Source: CAZPCT01 sp964585325
GTDB lineage: Bacteria; Patescibacteriota; Minisyncoccia; JACQLN01; CAZPCT01
Direction: 5' to 3'
Length of the DNA: 23,766 nt
Assembly: GCA_964585325.1 (NCBI GenBank)
Contig: CAZPCT010000019.1
Location: 1-23,766 of the forward strand
Position 1 is the stretch's first letter. Each line of letters begins with the position of its first letter. The notes under the pieces are model-generated. The model worked only from the letters and a program-made list of their open reading frames with translations. It made no database searches and had not been told where the DNA came from. This document shows, in pieces, positions 7,151-13,313 of this stretch. A program made the position numbers and the translations under genes.

Positions 7151-7223
7151 CCCGAGATGGCCAACATTTGAAATTATTACTGCTAAGCAAACGAAATACG
7201 GTTGGTTGGCGTACTTGTTGTAT

Positions 7224-7252
7224 TTGACTACAAATGAGTTGTATTGTATTTT
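7224..7252 (+). promoter_or_regulatory. Promoter of the exonuclease gene
   Basis: TTGACT at 7224-7229, 17-base spacer, TATTTT at 7247-7252. Transcription would start near 7259, about 33 nt before the GTG start. Confidence 0.55.
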
Positions 7253-7291
7253 ATTCAAAGCATCCTACCCATCCCCATCAAGGAGTTCTCT

Positions 7292-7936
7292 GTGAAAACG
7301 ACTGCGTTTTTTATTACAAACGACGTAGAAGCTGCGGGTCACCGCCTAGGCTTTCACCCCACACTCTCTATCGGAGCATGCGTAGTTCCAAGGAAGCAGA
7401 CGTCCTTCGAACAGGCACGAGAAGACGGTCTCGTCTTCTATGCAGAGCTCCAGCCCTTCTCGCTCGAGCACGAGATAGCGGCGATGAAAGTGGGGTGCCT
7501 GCATTTGGAGTGCCTCGAGGAAATTCGCAAATACGACCACCGGTATGACCCCACCCACCCTGAGTTCGATCCGTTCCTGGTGCTCCGCCTCATGCAGGAC
7601 GCCTGCGAGAAACCTGAGGTCGCCATGCGACGGTTCGGGAAGTGGATCAAAGAAGTCAGTGGTGAAAACGAAGTAGAGGGTGTAACAGACACGGTCTTCT
7701 TTGACGGTGGACACATCAACCTCTGTTTCGGACTTCACCAGGAGGTTATGTCACCCTTTGGCTGGACAGGGTTGGACCTGGATTCTCTCTACCGCGGTTT
7801 TACCCAAAACCCGGCCGCACACCTGACGGATCTGGGTGTGGTGGACAGCCGGGAAAAACCACACCGTGCGGACCACGACGCTCACCTGCTGGCCGAGGTG
7901 GCCAGGGTCCTTCTGTACCAGGAGATGCAGTGGTAA
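7292..7936 (+). CDS. DEDDh-type 3'-5' exonuclease (RNase T/DnaQ fold)
   Basis: A 214-aa protein. ExoI motif: FFITNDVEAAG with D11 and E13, followed by the typical SIGACVV strand and VFYAELQP. ExoIII motif: PHRADHDAHLLAEV, giving H191 and D196 of the DEDDh class; LDLDSLYRGF before it is also typical of the fold, with the second-Asp region around TVFFDGGHINL. The overall length and FYAELQ resemble the small exoribonucleases of the Rv2179c type. Substrate (RNA or DNA 3' ends) cannot be told. I chose GTG at 7292 because AAGGAG lies at 7280-7285; an upstream ATG at 7244 lacks an SD and overlaps the promoter. Own promoter and terminator. Confidence 0.8.
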   Translation: MKTTAFFITNDVEAAGHRLGFHPTLSIGACVVPRKQTSFEQAREDGLVFYAELQPFSLEHEIAAMKVGCLHLECLEEIRKYDHRYDPTHPEFDPFLVLRLMQDACEKPEVAMRRFGKWIKEVSGENEVEGVTDTVFFDGGHINLCFGLHQEVMSPFGWTGLDLDSLYRGFTQNPAAHLTDLGVVDSREKPHRADHDAHLLAEVARVLLYQEMQW

Positions 7937-7939
7937 CTC

Positions 7940-8001
7940 ACCCCCGCTCTGCGGGCAACGGATCCCCGTCCGTCTGTCTGCGGGCGGGGGTCTTCGTTTT
8001 T
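7940..8001 (+). terminator. Branched terminator of the exonuclease gene
   Basis: ACCCCCGC (7940-7947) pairs with GCGGGGGT (7984-7991); ACGGA/TCCGT forms an inner hairpin. T5 follows at 7997-8001. Confidence 0.75.
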
Positions 8002-8111
8002 GGCAAAACTCACACAATCCCTCGCCAAATCTTTTGATTACACAACAAAGCTGATATCCTTGTCTTGTAAAAGAGTTCTAACTTCGTCAAGAAGTCCCAA
8101 CACCTCTTTTT

Positions 8112-8765
8112 ATGATAAAAATTGTCATTATAGACTTTGACGACACCCTTTGCCTTACCGAAGAGGCGTGTTTTAAGTTGGAAAACGACATTGCGGGGCA
8201 GATGAGGCTCCCTCCTATGACGCGTAAAACACACCAAAAGAACTGGGGAGCACCTCTCAGAGAGGCTATTAGTGATCGTCTCCCTGGGGTTGATGCCGAA
8301 AAATTTATGGAGCTTATTGAGATAGAAGTGGAAAGGTATGTCCATAACGGCCACCTAGACACCATCTCCAAAGAGAACATTCAGACCCTTGATAAACTTA
8401 AAGGAGCGGGTAAGAAGCTTGCGTTATTGACTTCCCGCTCACACGGGGAGGTGCGCCACCTTTTGCACGAATCGCACCCCATAAGTCAGCGAATAGAAAA
8501 AATCTATCACCAGGGAAATTCGGAGCACCGGAAACCCGACCCCCGTGTTTTTGACCAAGTTCTTAGCCATTTTGAGGCTCAACCAGCAGCGTGTGTGTAC
8601 ATAGGAGATGCCGTGACAGACGCTATGGCTGCCAAAGGAGCAGGGATGCAGTTTATTGCAGTGATGGAAAGCGGGCTAAGAAGTAGGGAAGATTTCGAGG
8701 GTTGGAACGTTGACTTCTATGCCGACAAATTTCCAGATATATTACAATATATTTTAGCGCCATAG
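8112..8765 (+). CDS. HAD-superfamily hydrolase (phosphoglycolate phosphatase-like)
   Basis: A 217-aa protein with all four HAD motifs: I, IIDFDDTLC with nucleophile D8 and acid D10; II, LALLTSRS; III, the Lys of RKPDPRVF; IV, YIGDAVTDAMAAKGAG. The helical cap between motif I and II is of the C1 type, as in Gph or beta-phosphoglucomutase-like phosphatases acting on small phosphorylated metabolites. The ATG at 8112 has no SD, unlike the exonuclease gene before it. Promoter not certain; TGATATCCT near 8052-8060 may be an extended -10. Confidence 0.88.
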   Translation: MIKIVIIDFDDTLCLTEEACFKLENDIAGQMRLPPMTRKTHQKNWGAPLREAISDRLPGVDAEKFMELIEIEVERYVHNGHLDTISKENIQTLDKLKGAGKKLALLTSRSHGEVRHLLHESHPISQRIEKIYHQGNSEHRKPDPRVFDQVLSHFEAQPAACVYIGDAVTDAMAAKGAGMQFIAVMESGLRSREDFEGWNVDFYADKFPDILQYILAP

Positions 8766-9119
8766 GAACAGTGCCACAGCGCAAACCAGACTTTATCCAC
8801 GCGGCAGTTGATAAAAAATAGCCTATAAAGTATTATTAAGGTATATAAAGGTCGGCGTAACTCCAACCCTTTGCGTATATATTAGTGGGGAAGGAGATTA
8901 CGGAAGGAAAACACCCTAGACAATTCCGTGTTGGAGGGAGGGCGCAACGCGTTCTGTGGTTTGTATAGCTAACGCAAAAAGCGCTTATATTTTTGAGTAC
9001 GCCACAAAGGCGTATTTTTAGTACTTGCAAGTCTTAAGGCTTTTATGCTCTAATATACTTGTCTTTTTTGACCAAGCATCACCGAAGACTCCAAGAGGCC
9101 AACAACCCAAAAGGAGATT
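8766..9119. other. 354-bp intergenic region without a convincing gene
   Basis: AT-rich patches alternate with purine-rich ones. A near DnaA-box (TTATCCACG) lies about 8793-8801, a small terminator-like hairpin at 8998-9019, and an AT-rich promoter-like stretch at 9025-9060 (TTGCAA, then CTCTAATATAC) that should drive the next gene. A 64-codon minus-strand frame (8836-9030) has no SD and an odd Cys-rich composition; I do not call it. Confidence 0.4.
8998..9019 (+). terminator. Small terminator hairpin
   Basis: TACGCC pairs with GGCGTA around ACAAA, followed by TTTTT at 9015-9019. It lies 230 bp beyond the HAD gene and just before the promoter region of the next gene, so it may insulate that gene. 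Confidence 0.55.
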
Positions 9120-9665
9120 ATGGACGCGCACTCTGACAACGCACCTTATGACGAGCTTGCTCGTCTCGCCGGAGAAAAAGGGATGCCCAAGTCAGAAACC
9201 GCCTTTCAACAACGGTTGGACTGGGTGGAAACGTTCACCATCGCTCTGAGTGAAACCACCATCCGTGAGCTGGTGTTGCTCCTGCGCGAGGCGAGGGCGG
9301 CAGAAATGGCCTACGAGCTCTTCTGGGCCTGCGCCCCCTCATACCTCTACAACACGCCTCTCGCGGCACACGTAGAGGAAGAGCCTAGCTACTCCCTCGA
9401 AGGCCTGGCAAAAGACCTTGCCCAGGTCGCAATCGAGGCGAAAGATCCAGGCGTGGCCGTCCTCTTCCGCAACGAAATTACGGACATCAAGGACGAGACG
9501 GAACTGAAGCAGAAGCTCATTCAGGTCGTCGCTGACAACGACGACGAAGAGCTGGGCTGGACCCGGTACTGCTTCACCACTATTATGGATCTCACCGATG
9601 AAGAACGGAAAATCCTGGAGAAAGGACTTCCTGAGGGATACGTACTCGTTCATGACTCCCGCTAG
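9120..9665 (+). CDS. Acidic helical protein of unknown function
   Basis: A 181-aa soluble protein, acidic and mostly helical by composition, with no signal peptide, membrane segment or Cys cluster. Features: WVETFTIALSETTIRELVLLLREARAA (given here only as its start and pattern, residues 35-60) forms an amphipathic helical region; DNDDEELGW lies near residue 140; LTDEERKILEKGLPEGY is near the end. I recognise no family. The ATG follows AAAAGGAG four bases upstream, a strong SD. The gene has its own upstream promoter-like stretch and a 12-bp hairpin after the stop, like the other accessory cassettes here. Confidence 0.7.
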   Translation: MDAHSDNAPYDELARLAGEKGMPKSETAFQQRLDWVETFTIALSETTIRELVLLLREARAAEMAYELFWACAPSYLYNTPLAAHVEEEPSYSLEGLAKDLAQVAIEAKDPGVAVLFRNEITDIKDETELKQKLIQVVADNDDEELGWTRYCFTTIMDLTDEERKILEKGLPEGYVLVHDSR

Positions 9666-9691
9666 CCGACGCAAGCGGCACACGTACCGCG

Positions 9692-9721
9692 AAGGCGGTG
9701 GACACCACGTCCACCGCCTTT
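9692..9721 (+). terminator. Hairpin terminator after the 181-aa protein
   Basis: AAGGCGGTGGAC pairs perfectly with GTCCACCGCCTT around a five-base loop; only a short T-run (TTT) follows. Confidence 0.7.
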
Positions 9722-9767
9722 CCGCTTATACAGACGTGTTACGTAGCATGCGACGTAACAACGTTTT

Positions 9768-10823
9768 TTATTCCAACAGTTCAACTATCACCACCTCCAG
9801 CGCCATTTGTTGTAGGGGATAGGAGTTGAGCTCTCTGTGAGCACGTGAAAATCCTTCTAGCAACCGCCGCACCTCCCCAGGAGACGTGCTTTTTGCCTGC
9901 TCTTTAAGCGCCGTAAAGCTTTCCCCATCAACCTGGGACGCCACACGCTCGGCCAGTTCCGCGCTCATGTCCACAAACAAAAGGTTGCGCAAGTAACGCT
10001 GGAGGCTTTTTAAAAACTGGGAAAGATCGTGTCCTTCGTCCACCACCTGCTGTATCCACGAAAGCGCCGCGTCACGGTCTTTAGAAAGAAGTGTGTCTAC
10101 AAATGCTTTTATACGGGCGTGTGAAAAAAGCCCCAAAATGTCTTCTACCACTGCAACTGTCAGAGTCTCTCCGGCGCCCAGCGTGATGATCTGGCCCAGC
10201 AGCGACTCGGCGTCTCGCATAGAACCATCCGCGTTAGCGGCAATCAGCTGCAGCGCCGCTGTGTCCGCCTCAACCCCTTCCTGTGTACATAAATACGCAA
10301 GCCTTTTTGTTATCTCAGCCAGTGTCAGCCGTCTAAAATCAAACCGCTGAGTGCGGGAGATGATCGTCTCTGGCAGCTTATGTGGCTCAGTGGTAGCAAG
10401 CACAAAGACAACAAACGGCGGTGGCTCCTCAAGCGTTTTTAAAAACGCGTTGAATGCCTCCTTTGTAAGCATATGTGCCTCGTCCACCAGGTAGATCTTG
10501 TGGGTGCCCTGTGTGGGTCCCACGCGCACACCTTCTCTAAGTAAGCGTATCTCGTCCACACCCCGGTTAGAGGCAGCATCAATTTCAATAAGATCAAGCG
10601 TGGCATCATCTGCGCTTTTGTTCAGTTCTTGTGCTAAAAGTCGCGCTATGGTTGTCTTGCCCGTTCCCCGTGGCCCCGTAAACAGATACGCGTGCGCTAC
10701 CGTTCCCGAAGCAAGCGCGTTCTTGAGCGTTCGCACCACATGCTCTTGCCCCACTACATCTTTGAAACTGGCAGGGCGATATTTGCGGTAGAGTACCGTA
10801 TGTTCAGGTGATGCTTTGGGCAT
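9768..10823 (-). CDS. dnaX: DNA polymerase III gamma subunit (short DnaX)
   Basis: A 351-aa clamp-loader ATPase. It opens with VLYRKYRPASFKDVVGQEH; Walker A is GPRGTGKTT (50-58), Walker B IYLVDEAHML, sensor 1 ATTEPHKLP, and the arginine-finger region SRTQRFDF (usually SRCQRF). Oddities: the four-Cys zinc module that normally sits between Walker A and IEIDAASN is absent, replaced by a short NKSADDATLD linker, and the tau-specific C-terminus is missing, so only a gamma-like product is possible. It would load the sliding clamp with HolA/HolB partners. I start at MPKASPEHT (10823); the longer frame adds seven residues that lie in the promoter. Predicted transcription start is 2-4 bases before the ATG, suggesting an almost leaderless mRNA. 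Confidence 0.93.
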   Translation of the reverse strand: MPKASPEHTVLYRKYRPASFKDVVGQEHVVRTLKNALASGTVAHAYLFTGPRGTGKTTIARLLAQELNKSADDATLDLIEIDAASNRGVDEIRLLREGVRVGPTQGTHKIYLVDEAHMLTKEAFNAFLKTLEEPPPFVVFVLATTEPHKLPETIISRTQRFDFRRLTLAEITKRLAYLCTQEGVEADTAALQLIAANADGSMRDAESLLGQIITLGAGETLTVAVVEDILGLFSHARIKAFVDTLLSKDRDAALSWIQQVVDEGHDLSQFLKSLQRYLRNLLFVDMSAELAERVASQVDGESFTALKEQAKSTSPGEVRRLLEGFSRAHRELNSYPLQQMALEVVIVELLE

Positions 10824-10832
10824 ATCGCACCT

Positions 10833-10872
10833 ATAGTACCACACTTAACAAGAGCACAAAGTGTGGTACGCT
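10833..10872. promoter_or_regulatory. Symmetrical divergent promoter, dnaX and reverse transcriptase
   Basis: An 11-bp inverted repeat, GTACCACACTT (10836-10846) and AAGTGTGGTAC (10859-10869), places the same extended -10 on both strands. Plus: TTAACA (10845-10850), 16-base spacer, TGTGG-TACGCT (-10 at 10867-10872), start near 10879. Minus: TGTGG-TACTAT (-10 at 10838-10833), start near 10826. Because the two promoters overlap face-away with shared bases, they may compete. Confidence 0.6.
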
Positions 10873-10878
10873 GGGGAT

Positions 10879-10898
10879 TGGATTGTGGGGGTAGAGAT
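10879..10898 (+). repeat. Upstream half of two crossed inverted repeats (A, B)
   Basis: Block A TGGATTGTGG (10879-10888) abuts block B GGGTAGAGAT (10889-10898). Each is exactly complementary to a block before the RT gene, A to 11165-11174 and B to 11181-11190. The order A-B-A'-B' makes the pairings cross. Confidence 0.85.
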
Positions 10899-11125
10899 GA
10901 GCACCTGGTTTTACCCCGCAGATGCGGGTGCACCAGAAACACCGCACCAGAACGACCGCAACACCCCCTGTCGTTCACACGGCAGGGTAGGGGGCTCACT
11001 GCAGAAGCCCTCCGGAATCTGACCTCCGAGGACCTCCGTGGGGGTTCAGATCCGCGCGCGTCGACCACGTCTTGGCACTCCAGCCAGCCGAACGTTGGCA
11101 GCGAAGGGGGGAGACGGGGTTCGTC

Positions 11126-11183
11126 GCTCAGCTGGTAGAGGGCGCCGGTAGTTAGACGGCCAAACCACAATCCACGTTCAATC
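11126..11183 (+). other. tRNA-like segment within the RT leader
   Basis: GCTCAGCTGGTAGAG (11126-11140) equals a typical tRNA D-arm. GCCG/CGGC with a nine-base loop (11144-11160) sits where an anticodon arm would be, and GTTCAATC (11176-11183) resembles a T-loop. A matching acceptor stem and T-stem are lacking, so it is not a functional tRNA gene; it is either a mimic or a decayed tRNA. Confidence 0.4.
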
Positions 11184-11190
11184 TCTACCC
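11165..11190 (+). repeat. Downstream half of the crossed inverted repeats (A', B')
   Basis: A' CCACAATCCA (11165-11174), spacer CGTTCA, B' ATCTCTACCC (11181-11190). B' ends 25 bases before the RT Shine-Dalgarno. Confidence 0.85.
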
Positions 11191-11231
11191 TTGCCCACAC
11201 CAGCCCTTTACCGTGAAAGGAGGTGGTCACT

Positions 11232-12233
11232 GTGCTCTTTGATAATATCTTTGAGGGGCTCTGCGGCCCCTTCACGTTCCATTCATATCTCCAGAAAGAC
11301 TGGAACACCCTCAAGACACGCCGGATCTACGTTCCCACGCCGGGTATGAGGCAGCTACAAGAGCGCCTCTGTACCAGGCTCCGTAGTCTTGAGCGCCACA
11401 TTCGGGATCACACGGAAGAAGCGCACCCACCACAAACCGAGGAAGAGCGGTGTATAGCTCTTGCTCAGGAGCGTGTGAGGCGCGCGTTCACCTCCGTCAT
11501 AGGCGGCAAGAGGAACGCGTCCCCGTATCTCCACGTCTCCATTCACCGGCAGGGGAGGTACGTTTTCAAGACGGATTTGGCACGCGCCTACGAAAGTATT
11601 AGCCTGGGCAGCCTTGCGGCTGTACTCGCCTGGCTTGACCCAGAGACCTCTGAAAGCCGTGCCCTTCAGTTCCTAGAAACGTTCTGCGTTTCTCAGGAAC
11701 GAGGGCTCGTCACAGGGGGAGGCGCCTCTCTGGACCTGTTCAACCTGTATGCTGCGGTATGTGTGGATGGCCCCATCCTGGAGCGTATGGCTCCGAGGGG
11801 GATCCGCTACAGCCGCTACGTGGACGATCTGGTGCTTTCGGCGCAGCGGCCGTTCACCAAACAGGAACGCATGTTCGTCCGCAAGATCATCAGCCAGGCA
11901 GGGTTCAGAATCAATGACTGGAAGACGGTCAACGCCGATCTAGCCCTGGGCCCTGTGGAAATTACAGGGTTACAGCTGGCCCAAAGGGGACGAATCTACA
12001 TCTCCCGTACCTACCTGACCAAGCTGGAGGGGCTCATACACCGGGCGCGCACAAACACCGACCGTGACCTGATGCCGCGCATCCACGGCATGGTGCTGTG
12101 GGCTCTCCGGGACTCAACACGGTCCCACCTACGCTACAGAGCACCCCGCGCTGAAAGGAGAGTGCAGGAACGATATCTTGCTCTTTGTGAGGCTCTTGGC
12201 GAGACGCCAGTGCCTCTACCTGATTACATGTAA
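11232..12233 (+). CDS. Retron-like reverse transcriptase
   Basis: A 333-aa RT without fused domains. Motif 1/2: RRIYVPTPGMRQLQERL (30-46). Region X-like NASPYLH (95-101), near the NAxxH of retron RTs. Motif A: FKTDLARAYESIS, D115. Motif B: GLVTGGGASLDLFNLY (158-173), where retrons usually have S-P and DGR RTs S-Q. Motif C: YVDD (196-199), both Asp intact. Motif D: GFRINDWKT (224-232). ITG (244-246) matches the retron VTG region Y. The C-terminal basic part (about 265-310) could bind RNA as the thumb does. No maturase or nuclease domain, so not a typical group II intron RT. I start at GTG 11232, eight bases after AAAGGAGG; GTG 11223 overlaps that SD. The product would reverse-transcribe the leader RNA. 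Confidence 0.85.
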   Translation: MLFDNIFEGLCGPFTFHSYLQKDWNTLKTRRIYVPTPGMRQLQERLCTRLRSLERHIRDHTEEAHPPQTEEERCIALAQERVRRAFTSVIGGKRNASPYLHVSIHRQGRYVFKTDLARAYESISLGSLAAVLAWLDPETSESRALQFLETFCVSQERGLVTGGGASLDLFNLYAAVCVDGPILERMAPRGIRYSRYVDDLVLSAQRPFTKQERMFVRKIISQAGFRINDWKTVNADLALGPVEITGLQLAQRGRIYISRTYLTKLEGLIHRARTNTDRDLMPRIHGMVLWALRDSTRSHLRYRAPRAERRVQERYLALCEALGETPVPLPDYM

Positions 12234-12236
12234 CAG

Positions 12237-12273
12237 CGTCGCCGTAAAAAAGGAGGTTTTACGGCGACGTTTT
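12237..12273 (+). terminator. Terminator of the RT transcript
   Basis: CGTCGCCGTAAAA pairs perfectly with TTTTACGGCGACG (13 bp, loop AAGGAGG), then TTTT. It follows the RT stop by four bases, so no further gene belongs to this unit. On the minus strand it may also serve fmt, whose end converges here. Confidence 0.88.
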
Positions 12274-12276
12274 CGT

Positions 12277-13233
12277 TTATAAAAGTGGTTTTTCTAAGAG
12301 ATGGTGATAGCCGTTTATGAACGAGGTAGCGTCCATGGTTTTTTTGCCTTCTGGTTGAACACGCAGTATTTCAAGAACACCTGACTGCGCCGGCAGGCCC
12401 GTGCCACAGCGCACATATAACTTTTTATCCTGCACAACCAACATCCCCGTCTCTGAATTAAGCGGCATAGTGGCCAGCGCGACATCCTTTAGGTTCAGGC
12501 GCGTTTCCCCAGCAAAAGTGTACGTACCAGGCCAGACAACAAACGCGCGCCATCTGTTGTAAATACTCTGTGCGGACTGCGTCCAGTCAACCCGCCCGTC
12601 CTCTTTTGTAATCATCTTGCAGTACGTCGCCTTCTCGTGCTCCTGCTCCTGTGGCTGTGTGTTGCCCGCCACGTAGAGAGGGAGGTCCCGCGTCAGTATT
12701 GAGACTCCAAGCTCGTTAAGCCGGGGCGCAAGCGTTAGGAACGTATCATTAGGTTCAATACCAATCTCCTCCTGACTTATGACGCGCCCGTGATCCATCT
12801 CTGCGTCTATCTCCATAAGTGTCACTCCCGTCTTTTCTTTACCCTCTAGAAGTGCCCATTGCACAGGGGAGGGGCCCCGCAGTTCGGGCAAGAGAGAATA
12901 GTGTACGTTCACGGTACCGTGCGGGGGAGCGGCAAAGATGACTTCTGGTATTATCTTGCCGTACGCAATAACCACGTACACGTCCGCGCCAAAGCTGTTG
13001 ATCTTCTTCTGCACCTCCTCGTCCTTCTTTATAGATTTTGGCGTAAGTGTTGGTATTGAATGCTTAGAAGCCATCTCAAAAACGGGGGAGCGTGCGGCCT
13101 CTACCTGGCCCCGCCCTTTTTTCTTTTCTGGCTCTGTCACCACCGCAACCACATCAAACTGTGGGTCTGCAATAAGCGCCTCAAGCGCCGGCACAGAGAA
13201 TTCAGGCGTACCAAAAAAAACTATTTTTATCAT
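12277..13233 (-). CDS. fmt: Methionyl-tRNA formyltransferase
   Basis: A 318-aa enzyme that formylates initiator Met-tRNA using 10-formyl-THF. It opens with IVFFGTPEFSVPALEAL. The catalytic region is VNVHYSLLPELRGPSPVQWALL (first part cited, about 108-120: Asn, His) and MEIDAEMDHGRV with the conserved Asp; the C-terminal OB-like domain includes WRAFVVWPGTYTF. Length is normal. The ATG lies six bases after a TACACT -10, so the mRNA is probably leaderless. The peptide deformylase gene, the next step in N-terminal processing, lies about 1 kb away on the same strand, separated by pepE. Confidence 0.95.
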   Translation of the reverse strand: MIKIVFFGTPEFSVPALEALIADPQFDVVAVVTEPEKKKGRGQVEAARSPVFEMASKHSIPTLTPKSIKKDEEVQKKINSFGADVYVVIAYGKIIPEVIFAAPPHGTVNVHYSLLPELRGPSPVQWALLEGKEKTGVTLMEIDAEMDHGRVISQEEIGIEPNDTFLTLAPRLNELGVSILTRDLPLYVAGNTQPQEQEHEKATYCKMITKEDGRVDWTQSAQSIYNRWRAFVVWPGTYTFAGETRLNLKDVALATMPLNSETGMLVVQDKKLYVRCGTGLPAQSGVLEILRVQPEGKKTMDATSFINGYHHLLEKPLL

Positions 13234-13239
13234 TCTGAC

Positions 13240-13282
13240 AGTGTACCACTAATTGACAATATATGATAAAGCGTGGTATTAA
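13240..13282. promoter_or_regulatory. Divergent promoters of fmt and pepE
   Basis: Plus: TTGACA (13253-13258), 18-base spacer, GTGG-TATTAA (-10 at 13277-13282), leader of about 25 nt to pepE. Minus: AGTGG-TACACT (-10 at 13245-13240), predicted start at about the fmt ATG (13233). The same TGG-TAxxxT form as at 10833-10872. Confidence 0.6.
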
Positions 13283-13313
13283 GACCACAGCACCCCAACC
13301 CTCGGAGGTTATC

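Larger units (their letters stand above)
10879..11190 (+). ncRNA. Candidate retron msr-msd RNA (structured RT leader)
   Basis: About 312 nt between the predicted start of transcription and the RT ribosome-binding site, with no RBS-led frame. GGGTAGAGAT (10889-10898) is complementary to 11181-11190, like retron a1/a2, and is followed at once by GAGC (10899-10902), matching the AGC context of the branching guanosine (G10901 would be the candidate). Hairpins in order: CTGGT..ACCAG with inner CCCGC/GCGGG (10905-10936); CCCTGTCG/CGGCAGGG with loop TTCACA (10966-10987); GGGCT/AGCCC (10992-11010); a long one, GGAATCTGA/TCAGATCC plus CCTCC/GGGGG (11014-11053); then tRNA-like arms (11126-11160). The first two or three would be msr, the later part msd. 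Larger than most msr-msd RNAs. Assignment is inferred; cDNA production is not shown. Confidence 0.6.

Noticed and set aside
8836..9030. 64-codon minus-strand frame in the 8.8-9.1 kb gap
   Set aside because: No SD, unusual composition, and overlaps a terminator-like hairpin and promoter region.
10863..11138. 91-codon plus-strand frame within the RT leader
   Set aside because: Starts within the promoter -10, has no SD, and its sequence is fully accounted for by hairpins.
11100..11195. Functional tRNA gene in the RT leader
   Set aside because: D-arm and T-loop look right but acceptor and T stems do not pair and the anticodon loop has nine bases.
10754..11314. 186-codon minus-strand frame across the RT leader
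   Set aside because: No SD, overlaps dnaX and the RT start, odd Cys/Arg-rich composition; it is an antisense shadow of structured GC-rich RNA.
11014..12233. Diversity-generating retroelement or group II intron
   Set aside because: No template/variable repeat pair was seen, motif B lacks the DGR S-Q, and there is no maturase domain or recognisable domain V.
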